Of a DNA stretch of 64,000 bases, positions 7,215-14,225 are shown piece by piece. The position numbers and the translations under genes were made by a program. The notes below the pieces were generated by a model. It was not told the DNA's origin and did no database searches. It worked only from the letters and a program-made list of their open reading frames with translations. Numbering within the stretch: position 1 is the first letter of the stretch; each line of letters starts with the position of its first letter. The stretch comes from Meiothermus sp. QL-1 (GTDB lineage: Bacteria > Deinococcota > Deinococci > Deinococcales > Thermaceae), in the NCBI RefSeq assembly GCF_003351145.1, contig NZ_QQSV01000007.1, positions 43,070 through 107,069 on the forward strand, in the 5' to 3' direction.

Positions 7215-7667
7215 TCACCAGCCGCAAACCTGTCGCAAGGCCTCATAGACCCCCACGCCCACCGCCACCGCCAGGTTGAGCGAGCGCCCGCCTGGGCCCG
7301 GCATGGGAATACGCACCGCGGGGAACTGCGCCAGCACCTCCGAGGGTAGCCCCCGGCTTTCCGGACCGAAAAGCAGGTAGTCGCCCGACCTGTAGCGCAC
7401 CGCGGTGTAGGGGATGGAGGCCTTGCTGCTAAACGCCCAGACCCGGGCGGCTGGGGGGAGGCTGCCCAGGAAGGCGGGCCAGGAGTCGTGCAGGGTGCAG
7501 TGGGCCACCGCCCAGTAGTCGAGCCCGGCCCGCCGCAGCTCAGCGCTGCCCCAGCGAAAGCCCAAGGGGCGGACAAGGTGGAGTTCAGCCCCCACTGCCG
7601 CGCAGGTGCGCAGGATATTGCCGGTATTCTGCGGAATTTCAGGCTGGTAGAGCACCACCCGCAGCAT
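7215..7667 (-). CDS. trmL: tRNA (cytidine/uridine(34)-2'-O)-methyltransferase, SPOUT family
   Basis: A 150-residue SpoU/TrmL-type enzyme that methylates the ribose of the wobble base C34/U34 in some leucine tRNAs using S-adenosylmethionine. Family motifs are PEIPQNTGNILRTCA (motif 1), FGPESRGLP (motif 2) and SLNLAVAVGVGVYEA (motif 3), in the expected order for the knotted SPOUT fold. Its start is one base after the stop of the DUF190 gene, so it is in the crcB operon. Its 3' end is tail to tail with the LysR gene. Confidence 0.92.
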   Translation of the reverse strand: MLRVVLYQPEIPQNTGNILRTCAAVGAELHLVRPLGFRWGSAELRRAGLDYWAVAHCTLHDSWPAFLGSLPPAARVWAFSSKASIPYTAVRYRSGDYLLFGPESRGLPSEVLAQFPAVRIPMPGPGGRSLNLAVAVGVGVYEALRQVCGW

Positions 7668-7668
7668 C

Positions 7669-8004
7669 TCACTCCCGCGCGCGGTACTGGATGACCTCCA
7701 CCTTCTCCATGGTGATGAGTCCCTCCCGCACCATCTGGTCTAGAGTGGGCAGAAAAGCCGCGATTTTCGCCTCGGTGTCTACAATCTCAACGCACACCGG
7801 CAGGTCTTCCGAAAGCTGAAGGATTTTGGCGCTGTGGATGCGGGAATGGGCCCCATACCCCATGAAGCCACGGAAGACGGTAGCCCCGGCCAGACCGGCC
7901 CGTTTGGCCTCGAGCACGATGGCCTCGTACAAGGGCCGCCCCTGCCACTTGTCCGACTCCCCCAAGAAAATCCGCACCAGCTTGGCTTCTCCTTCCAGCT
8001 TCAT
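7669..8004 (-). CDS. DUF190-family PII-like protein, CrcB partner
   Basis: A 111-residue DUF190 protein (ferredoxin-like PII fold) with the typical EGEAKLVRIFLGESDKWQG opening and VFRGFMGYGAHSRIHSAK core. DUF190 genes often travel with crcB, and here the ATG overlaps the crcB stop (ATGA). A regulatory or accessory role in fluoride export is inferred from this linkage. I chose the ATG at 8004 after GGGAGGT; the GTG two codons earlier is less well placed. Confidence 0.88.
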   Translation of the reverse strand: MKLEGEAKLVRIFLGESDKWQGRPLYEAIVLEAKRAGLAGATVFRGFMGYGAHSRIHSAKILQLSEDLPVCVEIVDTEAKIAAFLPTLDQMVREGLITMEKVEVIQYRARE

Positions 8005-8375
8005 ACCCACCTCCCAGCCCAGCGGTAGGCCAGCAGAACCAGAGCAAAACCGAGCACCACGCTGCCCACCACGTATAAGAACGCCTTACCCCACTCCCCC
8101 TGCTGCACCAGGGTCAGGGTCTCCCAGCTGAAGGTAGAAAAGGTGGTGTACCCCCCCAGCACCCCTACCGCCAGGAAAAGCCGCCACTCCGGGCTCAAAG
8201 CCCCCTCCAGGCTCAGGCGGAGGACAATACCGATGAGAAAACTCCCGCTGATGTTGATGAGGAAGGTGCTCCAGGGAAAGCCCGGCCCCATATGCCCCTG
8301 CACCCAGGCCCCCAGCCCGTACCGTAGCACGGCCCCGATGGCCCCCCCCAGCAAGACCAGCAGGTAGCGATCCAC
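8001..8375 (-). CDS. crcB: Fluoride channel/exporter CrcB (Fluc)
   Basis: A 124-residue inner-membrane protein with four transmembrane helices that lets fluoride leave the cell as a dual-topology dimer. Family marks are GGAIGAVLRYGLG near the N-terminus, FLINISGSFLIG (Asn in the pore) and GVLGGYTTFSTFSWE with the central Na+/phenylalanine-box region. The GTG start lies 7 bases after GATACT, a plausible leaderless promoter. A single gene suggests a homodimer. I looked for a fluoride riboswitch in the 81-base upstream gap and saw none. Confidence 0.93.
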   Translation of the reverse strand: MDRYLLVLLGGAIGAVLRYGLGAWVQGHMGPGFPWSTFLINISGSFLIGIVLRLSLEGALSPEWRLFLAVGVLGGYTTFSTFSWETLTLVQQGEWGKAFLYVVGSVVLGFALVLLAYRWAGRWV

Positions 8376-8456
8376 GCCGAACAGTATCCTGTCTAAAGAA
8401 GGCTTTAATCCAGACCCCAGCCTAATTTAAGGCCAGAACCCACATAAACTAAAAGA

Positions 8457-8960
8457 ATGAGGCTTTTTTTCCTGGCGCTAGCCCTTCTGGCAGGCTGCGC
8501 TCCTCAAGGTGGGATCGGCGAGGAAAAGCGCCGGGCCTGGGGACTCCAGCCCGTCATAAGCGGCTTCGCCCCGGACCGGGGCGAGGGCGGTCGGTACCGG
8601 CTGCGCGAGCGGGTCTATTTCAGCTTCAGCCTGAGCCAGCCCGGCTACATAACCCTGGTTACCATGGACGCCGACGGCACCACGGTGGTGCTCGAGCAAA
8701 ACCTGCCGCTTTCCGCCGGCCGGCACACCCTTCCTCTGGCCACCGACCGCACTGCCCAGGGTCAGGCGGCCTACCTGGTGGTGCCCCCCCTAGGGCCTTC
8801 CCGCTTCCGGCTTCTTTACACCGACTTGCCGGTGACCCGGCAGGACCTGTTCCGGGGCCGGCTGAGCCCGGAGGCCTTCGACCTGCACACCCGGGCCTAT
8901 CTGGCCGAAGCCCGGGTGCGCGACGCAGCCGAGACCTGGATGGAGGCGGTGGCCCAGTGA
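8457..8960 (+). CDS. DUF4384-type lipoprotein
   Basis: A 167-residue predicted lipoprotein: hydrophobic signal with lipobox LLAG-Cys (Cys at residue 14), then a beta-rich domain (about 40-130; RLRERVYFSFSLSQPGYITLV) typical of DUF4384, found in surface proteins of Deinococcus-Thermus. The ATG is six bases after TAAACT (8445-8450), so the mRNA is probably leaderless. Its stop overlaps the next lipoprotein gene (GTGA), so the two are a unit. Biochemical function is unknown. Confidence 0.78.
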   Translation: MRLFFLALALLAGCAPQGGIGEEKRRAWGLQPVISGFAPDRGEGGRYRLRERVYFSFSLSQPGYITLVTMDADGTTVVLEQNLPLSAGRHTLPLATDRTAQGQAAYLVVPPLGPSRFRLLYTDLPVTRQDLFRGRLSPEAFDLHTRAYLAEARVRDAAETWMEAVAQ

Positions 8961-10111
8961 AGTCCTGGCTCTGGCTACCCATGGGCCTCGCACTGGCGAG
9001 CTGCGGCCCCAGCGCGCCCCAAGGCCCCCTTCAGCTAAGGCCCAACGCGGTGGTGCTCTCGGCGGAGGAGGTGGACGCGGTCACCCCCACCGAGATGCGC
9101 GTCCAGACCGACAAGGAACTCTTTAGCGGACAGGTGGTGATCAGCGACGAGGGGGAGGGGCTGGTACGCCGGATCACCGAGGCCACCCTCACCGGAGGCC
9201 AGGTGGGGGGCCAGGCGGTGCGGAAGTTCTATCTCAGGACCGAGGAGGCTTCCCTTGAGGAGGCCGTGGCCTCGGGCGAGGTTACTTTGCAAACCGACCT
9301 GACCATCGGTGAGGCCAACATGGCGCGGGCCCTGGAGGGGGTAAGCGTGCAGGAATTCACCGGCAGGATCAACCTGACCAACGTTCGCTTCGAAATTCCC
9401 AATGTTCCCGAAGGCCGGGTGGTCCTCAACGGTTTCATCGAGCAAACCCTCAAGCCCAGCTTTCAGCTCAAGTTCAGCCAGGGCAGCCTGGAGACCTTTC
9501 GGGCCGGTGTGGTGGGAAACCTAAAGGCCCAGATCACCGCAAGCATAGAGGCCAATGCCAGCTACAGCCCCTTCAGCGCGAGCCGGGAGCTGGCTGCTTG
9601 GAACCTGAAGCGGGTCTTCCTGGTGGGCAATGTACCGGTGGTGGTGGTGCTGCAACCCAGGCTGGTCGCCGGGGTGAGCAGCCAGGCCGGCGGCAAGGTG
9701 GGGGTATCGGTGGGCATCGCCCCCACCTTCGCCACCAACCTCCAGCTCGACTACAGCCGGCTCCGCCCCCTCGAGACCCGCTGGCAGAACACCTTCAACG
9801 CCAGCTTCGCCCTCAACCCCAGCTTCAACTACGCCACGCCGGTAGAGGGAAGGGGCAGCGCCTTTGCCGGCGTGGTGCTAGACGTCAAGTTCTACGGGGT
9901 GGCCGGGCCCAGCCTCGAGGCCCGCCCGTTCATCAGCCTGAGCCTAAATGGCAGCTCGGCCAACCTCAAAAGCGGCATCCTCGGCAAAAGCCAGGTTGAG
10001 GCCGGGTTCAGGGTGCTGGGCAGGGGGCTGGAAACGCGCTACGAGGGGCCCAGCCTCGAGGAAGCCCGTACCTTTAGCTGCCAGGCCCCCAGCACCTGCA
10101 GCGTCAATTGA
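8957..10111 (+). CDS. Putative lipoprotein of unknown function
   Basis: A 384-residue predicted lipoprotein with lipobox LASC near residue 15, starting at a GTG that overlaps the previous stop by four bases. The body is rich in beta-strand-like alternation, with stretches such as GKVGVSVGIAPTFATNLQLDY and NTFNASFALNPSFNY. I do not recognise the family. A surface or periplasmic role together with the DUF4384 lipoprotein is likely from co-translation. A Cys pair near the C-terminus (FSCQAPSTC) could form a disulfide. Confidence 0.72.
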   Translation: MKSWLWLPMGLALASCGPSAPQGPLQLRPNAVVLSAEEVDAVTPTEMRVQTDKELFSGQVVISDEGEGLVRRITEATLTGGQVGGQAVRKFYLRTEEASLEEAVASGEVTLQTDLTIGEANMARALEGVSVQEFTGRINLTNVRFEIPNVPEGRVVLNGFIEQTLKPSFQLKFSQGSLETFRAGVVGNLKAQITASIEANASYSPFSASRELAAWNLKRVFLVGNVPVVVVLQPRLVAGVSSQAGGKVGVSVGIAPTFATNLQLDYSRLRPLETRWQNTFNASFALNPSFNYATPVEGRGSAFAGVVLDVKFYGVAGPSLEARPFISLSLNGSSANLKSGILGKSQVEAGFRVLGRGLETRYEGPSLEEARTFSCQAPSTCSVN

Positions 10112-10151
10112 CGCCTTGCGCAAAGCCTCTGCAGGCCTAAAAATACCCGAG

Positions 10152-11303
10152 GTGTTCGCCTTTACCCTCCTTGCCCGCTCGGGCCGCGCCCGCCGAGGGC
10201 GTTTTTCCACCCCCCACGGCACGGTGGAGACCCCCCTCTTCATGCCGGTGGGCACCCAGGGCAGCGTGAAGGGCCTTACGCCGCGGGAACTGGAGGAGGT
10301 GGGTTCCCAGATTATTCTGGGCAACACCTACCACCTCTTGCTGCGGCCCGGGCCGGAGCGGGTGCGGGCCCTGGGCGGGCTGCATGGGTTCGCCGCCTAC
10401 CAGGGCCCTTGGCTCACCGACTCAGGGGGCTTTCAGGTGATGAGCCTGGGCGAGCTGCGCCGGATCAGCGAGGAAGGGGTTACCTTCCGCAGCCACCTGA
10501 ATGGGGAGCTGGTCACCCTCACCCCTGAGCGCAGCATAGCGGTGCAGGAGGCCCTGGGGGCCGACATCATCATGGCCTTCGACGAGTGCCCCCCCTACCC
10601 GGCCGAACCCACCTACCTGCGGGCCTCCATGGAGCGCACCCTGCGCTGGCTCGAGCGCTCCCTTAAAGCCAAGACCCGCCCCGACCAGGCCCTGTTCGCC
10701 ATCGCCCAGGGGGGCACCGACCCCGGGCTGCGCCGGGCCAGCACCGAGGCCACCGTGGCCTTCGGCACCCCGGGCTTTGCCATCGGTGGCCTGGCGGTGG
10801 GCGAGCCCAAGGAGGCCATGTACGCGGCGGTGGAGCTTTCCACCCGCCTCCTGCCCGAGGACAAACCCCGCTACCTGATGGGGGTGGGCCACCCCGAGGA
10901 CCTGGTGGCGGCGGTGGCCTTGGGGGTGGATATGTTCGACTGCGTCTACCCCACCCGCACCGGGCGCTTCGGCTATGCCTTGGTTCCCGAGGGGCGGCTC
11001 AACCTCAAGCTAAGCCGCTTTCTGGACGACCCCAGGCCCCTCGAGCCCGGGTGCGACTGCTACGCCTGCACCCAGTTCAGCCGGGCCTACCTGGCCCACC
11101 TGGTGCGGGCCGGGGAGCTTTTGGCCCCGAGGCTCCTCTCGCTGCACAACCTGCGCCACCTGCACCGGCTGATGGAAAGGGCCCGCCAGGCTATTCAGGA
11201 GGGGGCCTACGGCGCTTTCGCCCGTGAGTTTGCCGAGCGGCGCTTCGGCCAGATACCCGACTGGTTTCGCTACGCCCTAGAGGCGGGGGGCCACTGGCCC
11301 TAG
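10152..11303 (+). CDS. tgt: Queuine/preQ1 tRNA-ribosyltransferase
   Basis: A 383-residue enzyme that swaps guanine 34 for preQ1 in GUN-anticodon tRNAs, a step of queuosine synthesis. Motifs: LTDSGGFQVMSL with the substrate-binding Asp, AQGGTDPGLR, VGHPEDLV, the catalytic Asp in DCVYPTR, and the zinc site CDCYAC followed by a distal His in SLHNL. The start is uncertain: the GTG at 10152 (EV-FAFTL) fits Thermus homologues and lies seven bases after TAAAAA, suggesting a leaderless mRNA; a TTG at 10116 is the alternative. No ribosome site is evident. Confidence 0.93.
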   Translation: MFAFTLLARSGRARRGRFSTPHGTVETPLFMPVGTQGSVKGLTPRELEEVGSQIILGNTYHLLLRPGPERVRALGGLHGFAAYQGPWLTDSGGFQVMSLGELRRISEEGVTFRSHLNGELVTLTPERSIAVQEALGADIIMAFDECPPYPAEPTYLRASMERTLRWLERSLKAKTRPDQALFAIAQGGTDPGLRRASTEATVAFGTPGFAIGGLAVGEPKEAMYAAVELSTRLLPEDKPRYLMGVGHPEDLVAAVALGVDMFDCVYPTRTGRFGYALVPEGRLNLKLSRFLDDPRPLEPGCDCYACTQFSRAYLAHLVRAGELLAPRLLSLHNLRHLHRLMERARQAIQEGAYGAFAREFAERRFGQIPDWFRYALEAGGHWP

Positions 11304-11322
11304 GGGGGCTAAAATACGAACC

Positions 11323-12993
11323 ATGCTGGACGAGCAGACGCGGGCCCTAGCCCAGGAGGTGCGGGCGCTGCTGGGCCGGGGCCTCGAGGCCCTGGCCAAG
11401 GCCGGGCTGGAGGCCGCTCCACTTCAACAGGCCCTGCTCGACCTGGAAGGGCCGTTTCTCCTGGTTGTGGCCGGGGAGTTCAACAGCGGCAAGTCTTCCC
11501 TCATCAACGCCCTTCTAGAAGGGGACTTCCTCAAAGAAGGGGTCACCCCCACCACCGACCGCATCTACCTGATAGGCTACGGCCCCGAGCCCCGGCTCGA
11601 GCCCCAAAGCCCTGGCCTGGTGCACCTTAACCTGCCCCACCCCCTCCTGAAGGAGGTGCGGCTGGTGGACACCCCGGGCACCAACGCCATTCTGCCGCAC
11701 CACCAGCTTCTCACCGAAAGGTTTCTGCCCCGGGCCGACCTAATCCTCTTCCTCACCAGCGCTGACCGCCCCCTTACCCAATCTGAGGCCGACTTCCTGC
11801 AGTTCATCCAGGCCTGGGGCAAGAAGGTGGTGCTGGTCATCAACAAAATCGACCTGCTCACCGAGGCCGAGCAGGAGGAGGTCGAGGCCTACGTACGTAA
11901 AGGGGTCGAAAAAACCCTGGGGCACCCACCGCCCGTCTTCAGGGTCTCCGCCCGGCAAGCGCGGCGGGGCGAGAGAGCGGGAAGCGGGGTCCTGGCCCTG
12001 GAGGCCCACATCCAGCGGGTGCTGGCCGAGGACTCCGCCCGCCTCAAGCTGGGTTCCCCCCTCGGGGTTCTCCTCCGGCTCCTGCAGGAAGGCACATCCC
12101 AGCTAAAAGTCCAAAAAGCCGAGACAGAGCAGCGCTTCTCCGCCTGCCGCGAGCTCGAGCAGATGCTCCAACGGCACGAGGAGCGCACCCGCCGCGACTT
12201 CCAAGGGCAGGTGGCCCTGAGCCTACGGGTGGTAGAGGAGGTGCGCGAGCGGGGGGAACGCTGGCTGGACGAGAAGGTGCGCCTCTCCCGCTTCTTCGAG
12301 CTCTTGCAGTCCCAAAAGCTCAAGCAAAGCTTCCTCGAGGAGGTGGTGCGGGGGGCCAATCAGGAGATCGAGCGGCGGGTGATGGAGGCCCTGCGCTGGT
12401 TGGCCCGGCGCGAGCGCGAGCTTTTGGAGGACGCCCTTACCCTCCTACGCGAGGCCCCAGGGCCCTATCCCAGCCCCCCAAGGGACCAAGAAGAGCTCAC
12501 CGTCAACCTGGAAGAAGCCCTGCGCAGCTTCGACGCCGAGGCCGAGGCCAACCACCTGCGCGACTACATCCAGGAAAGCCTGCGCGGCACCGCCCTGGCC
12601 GAGGTAGGGGTGGTGGGCCTGGGGCTCACCTTTTTGCTGGTGGTGCAGAAGATCGCCCTCGACATCCTGGGCATAGTGGCCACGGTCTTCGGGGCCATCC
12701 TGGCCACCTCCATCCTGCCCAGGCGCAAGGAAGCGGCCAAGGCCCGGCTGCGCGAGCGGCTTTCCGAGCTCAGAGCCAGCCTGGAGCGGGCTTTAGAGGA
12801 AACCCTCCGGGCCGAGCTGGAGCAAAGCCGCGGGCGTTTCCAGCGGCTTTACCAAGCCCCTTGCGCGCGGCTGGAAGCCCAACTCAAAGGGCTTCAGGAG
12901 CATCTGGACGGGCTTCAAGTCCTGGAGCAGGAAGCCCAGAGGCTGCAGCAAAAGCTGGGCCTTGGGCAGGGGTCCCTTCATCGGCTAGGCTAG
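11323..12993 (+). CDS. Bacterial dynamin-like GTPase
   Basis: A 556-residue large GTPase of the dynamin superfamily, which remodels or protects membranes. G1 is GEFNSGKSS (about 51-59), G3 is VDTPGT (about 115) and G4 is NKID (about 174). A long helical stalk with heptad character follows (about 240-420), then a hydrophobic hairpin (about 423-466, VGLGLTFLLVV to FGAILATSIL) that probably inserts in the membrane, then a terminal helix returning to the stalk. The ATG is seven bases after TAAAAT (11310-11315), a clear leaderless promoter. It is followed five bases later by sufS. Specific role unknown. Confidence 0.85.
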   Translation: MLDEQTRALAQEVRALLGRGLEALAKAGLEAAPLQQALLDLEGPFLLVVAGEFNSGKSSLINALLEGDFLKEGVTPTTDRIYLIGYGPEPRLEPQSPGLVHLNLPHPLLKEVRLVDTPGTNAILPHHQLLTERFLPRADLILFLTSADRPLTQSEADFLQFIQAWGKKVVLVINKIDLLTEAEQEEVEAYVRKGVEKTLGHPPPVFRVSARQARRGERAGSGVLALEAHIQRVLAEDSARLKLGSPLGVLLRLLQEGTSQLKVQKAETEQRFSACRELEQMLQRHEERTRRDFQGQVALSLRVVEEVRERGERWLDEKVRLSRFFELLQSQKLKQSFLEEVVRGANQEIERRVMEALRWLARRERELLEDALTLLREAPGPYPSPPRDQEELTVNLEEALRSFDAEAEANHLRDYIQESLRGTALAEVGVVGLGLTFLLVVQKIALDILGIVATVFGAILATSILPRRKEAAKARLRERLSELRASLERALEETLRAELEQSRGRFQRLYQAPCARLEAQLKGLQEHLDGLQVLEQEAQRLQQKLGLGQGSLHRLG

Positions 12994-12998
12994 GGGCT

Positions 12999-14225
12999 AT
13001 GACCCACCTTGCTGAAACCCTCCGCCAAGACTTCCCCCTCCTGGCCCGCCATCCCCATCTGGTCTACCTCAACTCCGCCGCAACCAGCCAGAAGCCCCAG
13101 CGGGTCATCGAGGCCATCGAGCGCTACTACCGCGAGCAGAACGCCAGCATCCACCGGGGTGCTTATGCCCTCTCAGCCCAGGCCAGCGAAGCCTACGAAA
13201 ATGCCCGCCGCACCCTGGCCCGCTTCATCGGGGCCGAGCCCCACGAGATCATCTTCGTGCGCAACACCACCGAGGCCCTGAACCTGGTGGCCTATGCCTG
13301 GGGCCTGCGCCACCTGCGCCGGGGGGATGTGATCCTGCTCACCGAGATGGAGCACCACGCCAACCTGGTCCCCTGGCACCTGGTGGCCGAGCACACCGGC
13401 GCTGCCATCCGGGCCATCCCCCTGCGGCCCGACGAGGGGGTGCTGGAGTTGGAAGCCCTGGCCCAGCTCCTCGACGAGCGGGTGCGGGTGGTGAGCCTCA
13501 CCCACGTCTCCAACGTGCTGGGCACGGTCAACCCGGTGGCCGAGGTGGCCCGCGCGGCCAAGGCCGTGGGGGCGCTGGTGGTGGTGGACGGGGCCCAGGC
13601 CGCCCCCCACAAGCCCGTGCGGGTGCGGGAGCTGGGGGCCGACTTCTACGCCTTCTCCGGCCACAAGATGCTGGGGCCCACGGGAATCGGGGTGCTCTGG
13701 GGGCGGAGAGAGGTGCTGGAGGGGCTGGGCCCCTTCCTGGGGGGTGGGGGGATGATCGAGGAGGTTTACGTAGACCGCTCCACCTACGCCGCCCCCCCGG
13801 CTCGTTTCGAGGCCGGCACCCCGCCGGTGGCCGAGGCCATCGGGCTGGCGGCAGCGGCGGAGTACCTGCTAGAACAGGGGCTGGAAAACATCTGGCAGCA
13901 CGAGCAGGCCCTGCTCCACCACGCCCTGAAGCGCCTGGAGGAAGAGCTGCCGGAGGTGCGCACCTTTGGCCCCAAAGGCGTGGCGCGCAGCGGGGTGGTG
14001 CCCTTCGTACTGAAAGGGGTGCACGCCCATGACGTGGCCACCGTGCTGGACCAGCACGGCATCGCAGTGCGGGCCGGCCACCACTGCGCCCAGCCGCTGC
14101 ACCGCCGCCTGGGGGTACCCGCCACCGTGCGGGCCAGCTTCTACCTCTACACCACCCAGGAGGAGGTGGACCGCTTCATCGAGGCCCTAAAGGAGGTGCG
14201 GGCCTTCTTCAGGGGCTGGTTTTGA
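12999..14225 (+). CDS. sufS: SufS-type cysteine desulfurase
   Basis: A 408-residue PLP enzyme (class V aminotransferase fold) that takes sulfur from cysteine as a persulfide for Fe-S clusters. The PLP lysine is Lys223 in SGHKMLGPTG. The catalytic loop is RAGHHCAQP with Cys363, the group II (SufS/CsdA) arrangement. The start at 12999 (MTHLAETLRQDFPLL) is the canonical SufS N-terminus and lies five bases after the dynamin gene. No SufE/SufU or SufBCD gene is adjacent. The 3' end overlaps the convergent GGDEF/EAL gene by 17 bases. Confidence 0.93.
   Translation: MTHLAETLRQDFPLLARHPHLVYLNSAATSQKPQRVIEAIERYYREQNASIHRGAYALSAQASEAYENARRTLARFIGAEPHEIIFVRNTTEALNLVAYAWGLRHLRRGDVILLTEMEHHANLVPWHLVAEHTGAAIRAIPLRPDEGVLELEALAQLLDERVRVVSLTHVSNVLGTVNPVAEVARAAKAVGALVVVDGAQAAPHKPVRVRELGADFYAFSGHKMLGPTGIGVLWGRREVLEGLGPFLGGGGMIEEVYVDRSTYAAPPARFEAGTPPVAEAIGLAAAAEYLLEQGLENIWQHEQALLHHALKRLEEELPEVRTFGPKGVARSGVVPFVLKGVHAHDVATVLDQHGIAVRAGHHCAQPLHRRLGVPATVRASFYLYTTQEEVDRFIEALKEVRAFFRGWF

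Noticed and set aside
8376..8456. Fluoride riboswitch upstream of crcB
   Set aside because: I looked for the GGnGAUGG...UUCGCC pattern and the conserved pseudoknot in the gap and did not find it.
9948..10151. N-terminal extension of tgt overlapping the lipoprotein gene
   Set aside because: The extension has no similarity to Tgt proteins and comes from out-of-frame translation of the lipoprotein gene.
12999..14225. A suf operon
   Set aside because: Only sufS is present; neighbours are a dynamin-like gene and a GGDEF/EAL gene, with no sufBCD/sufU.
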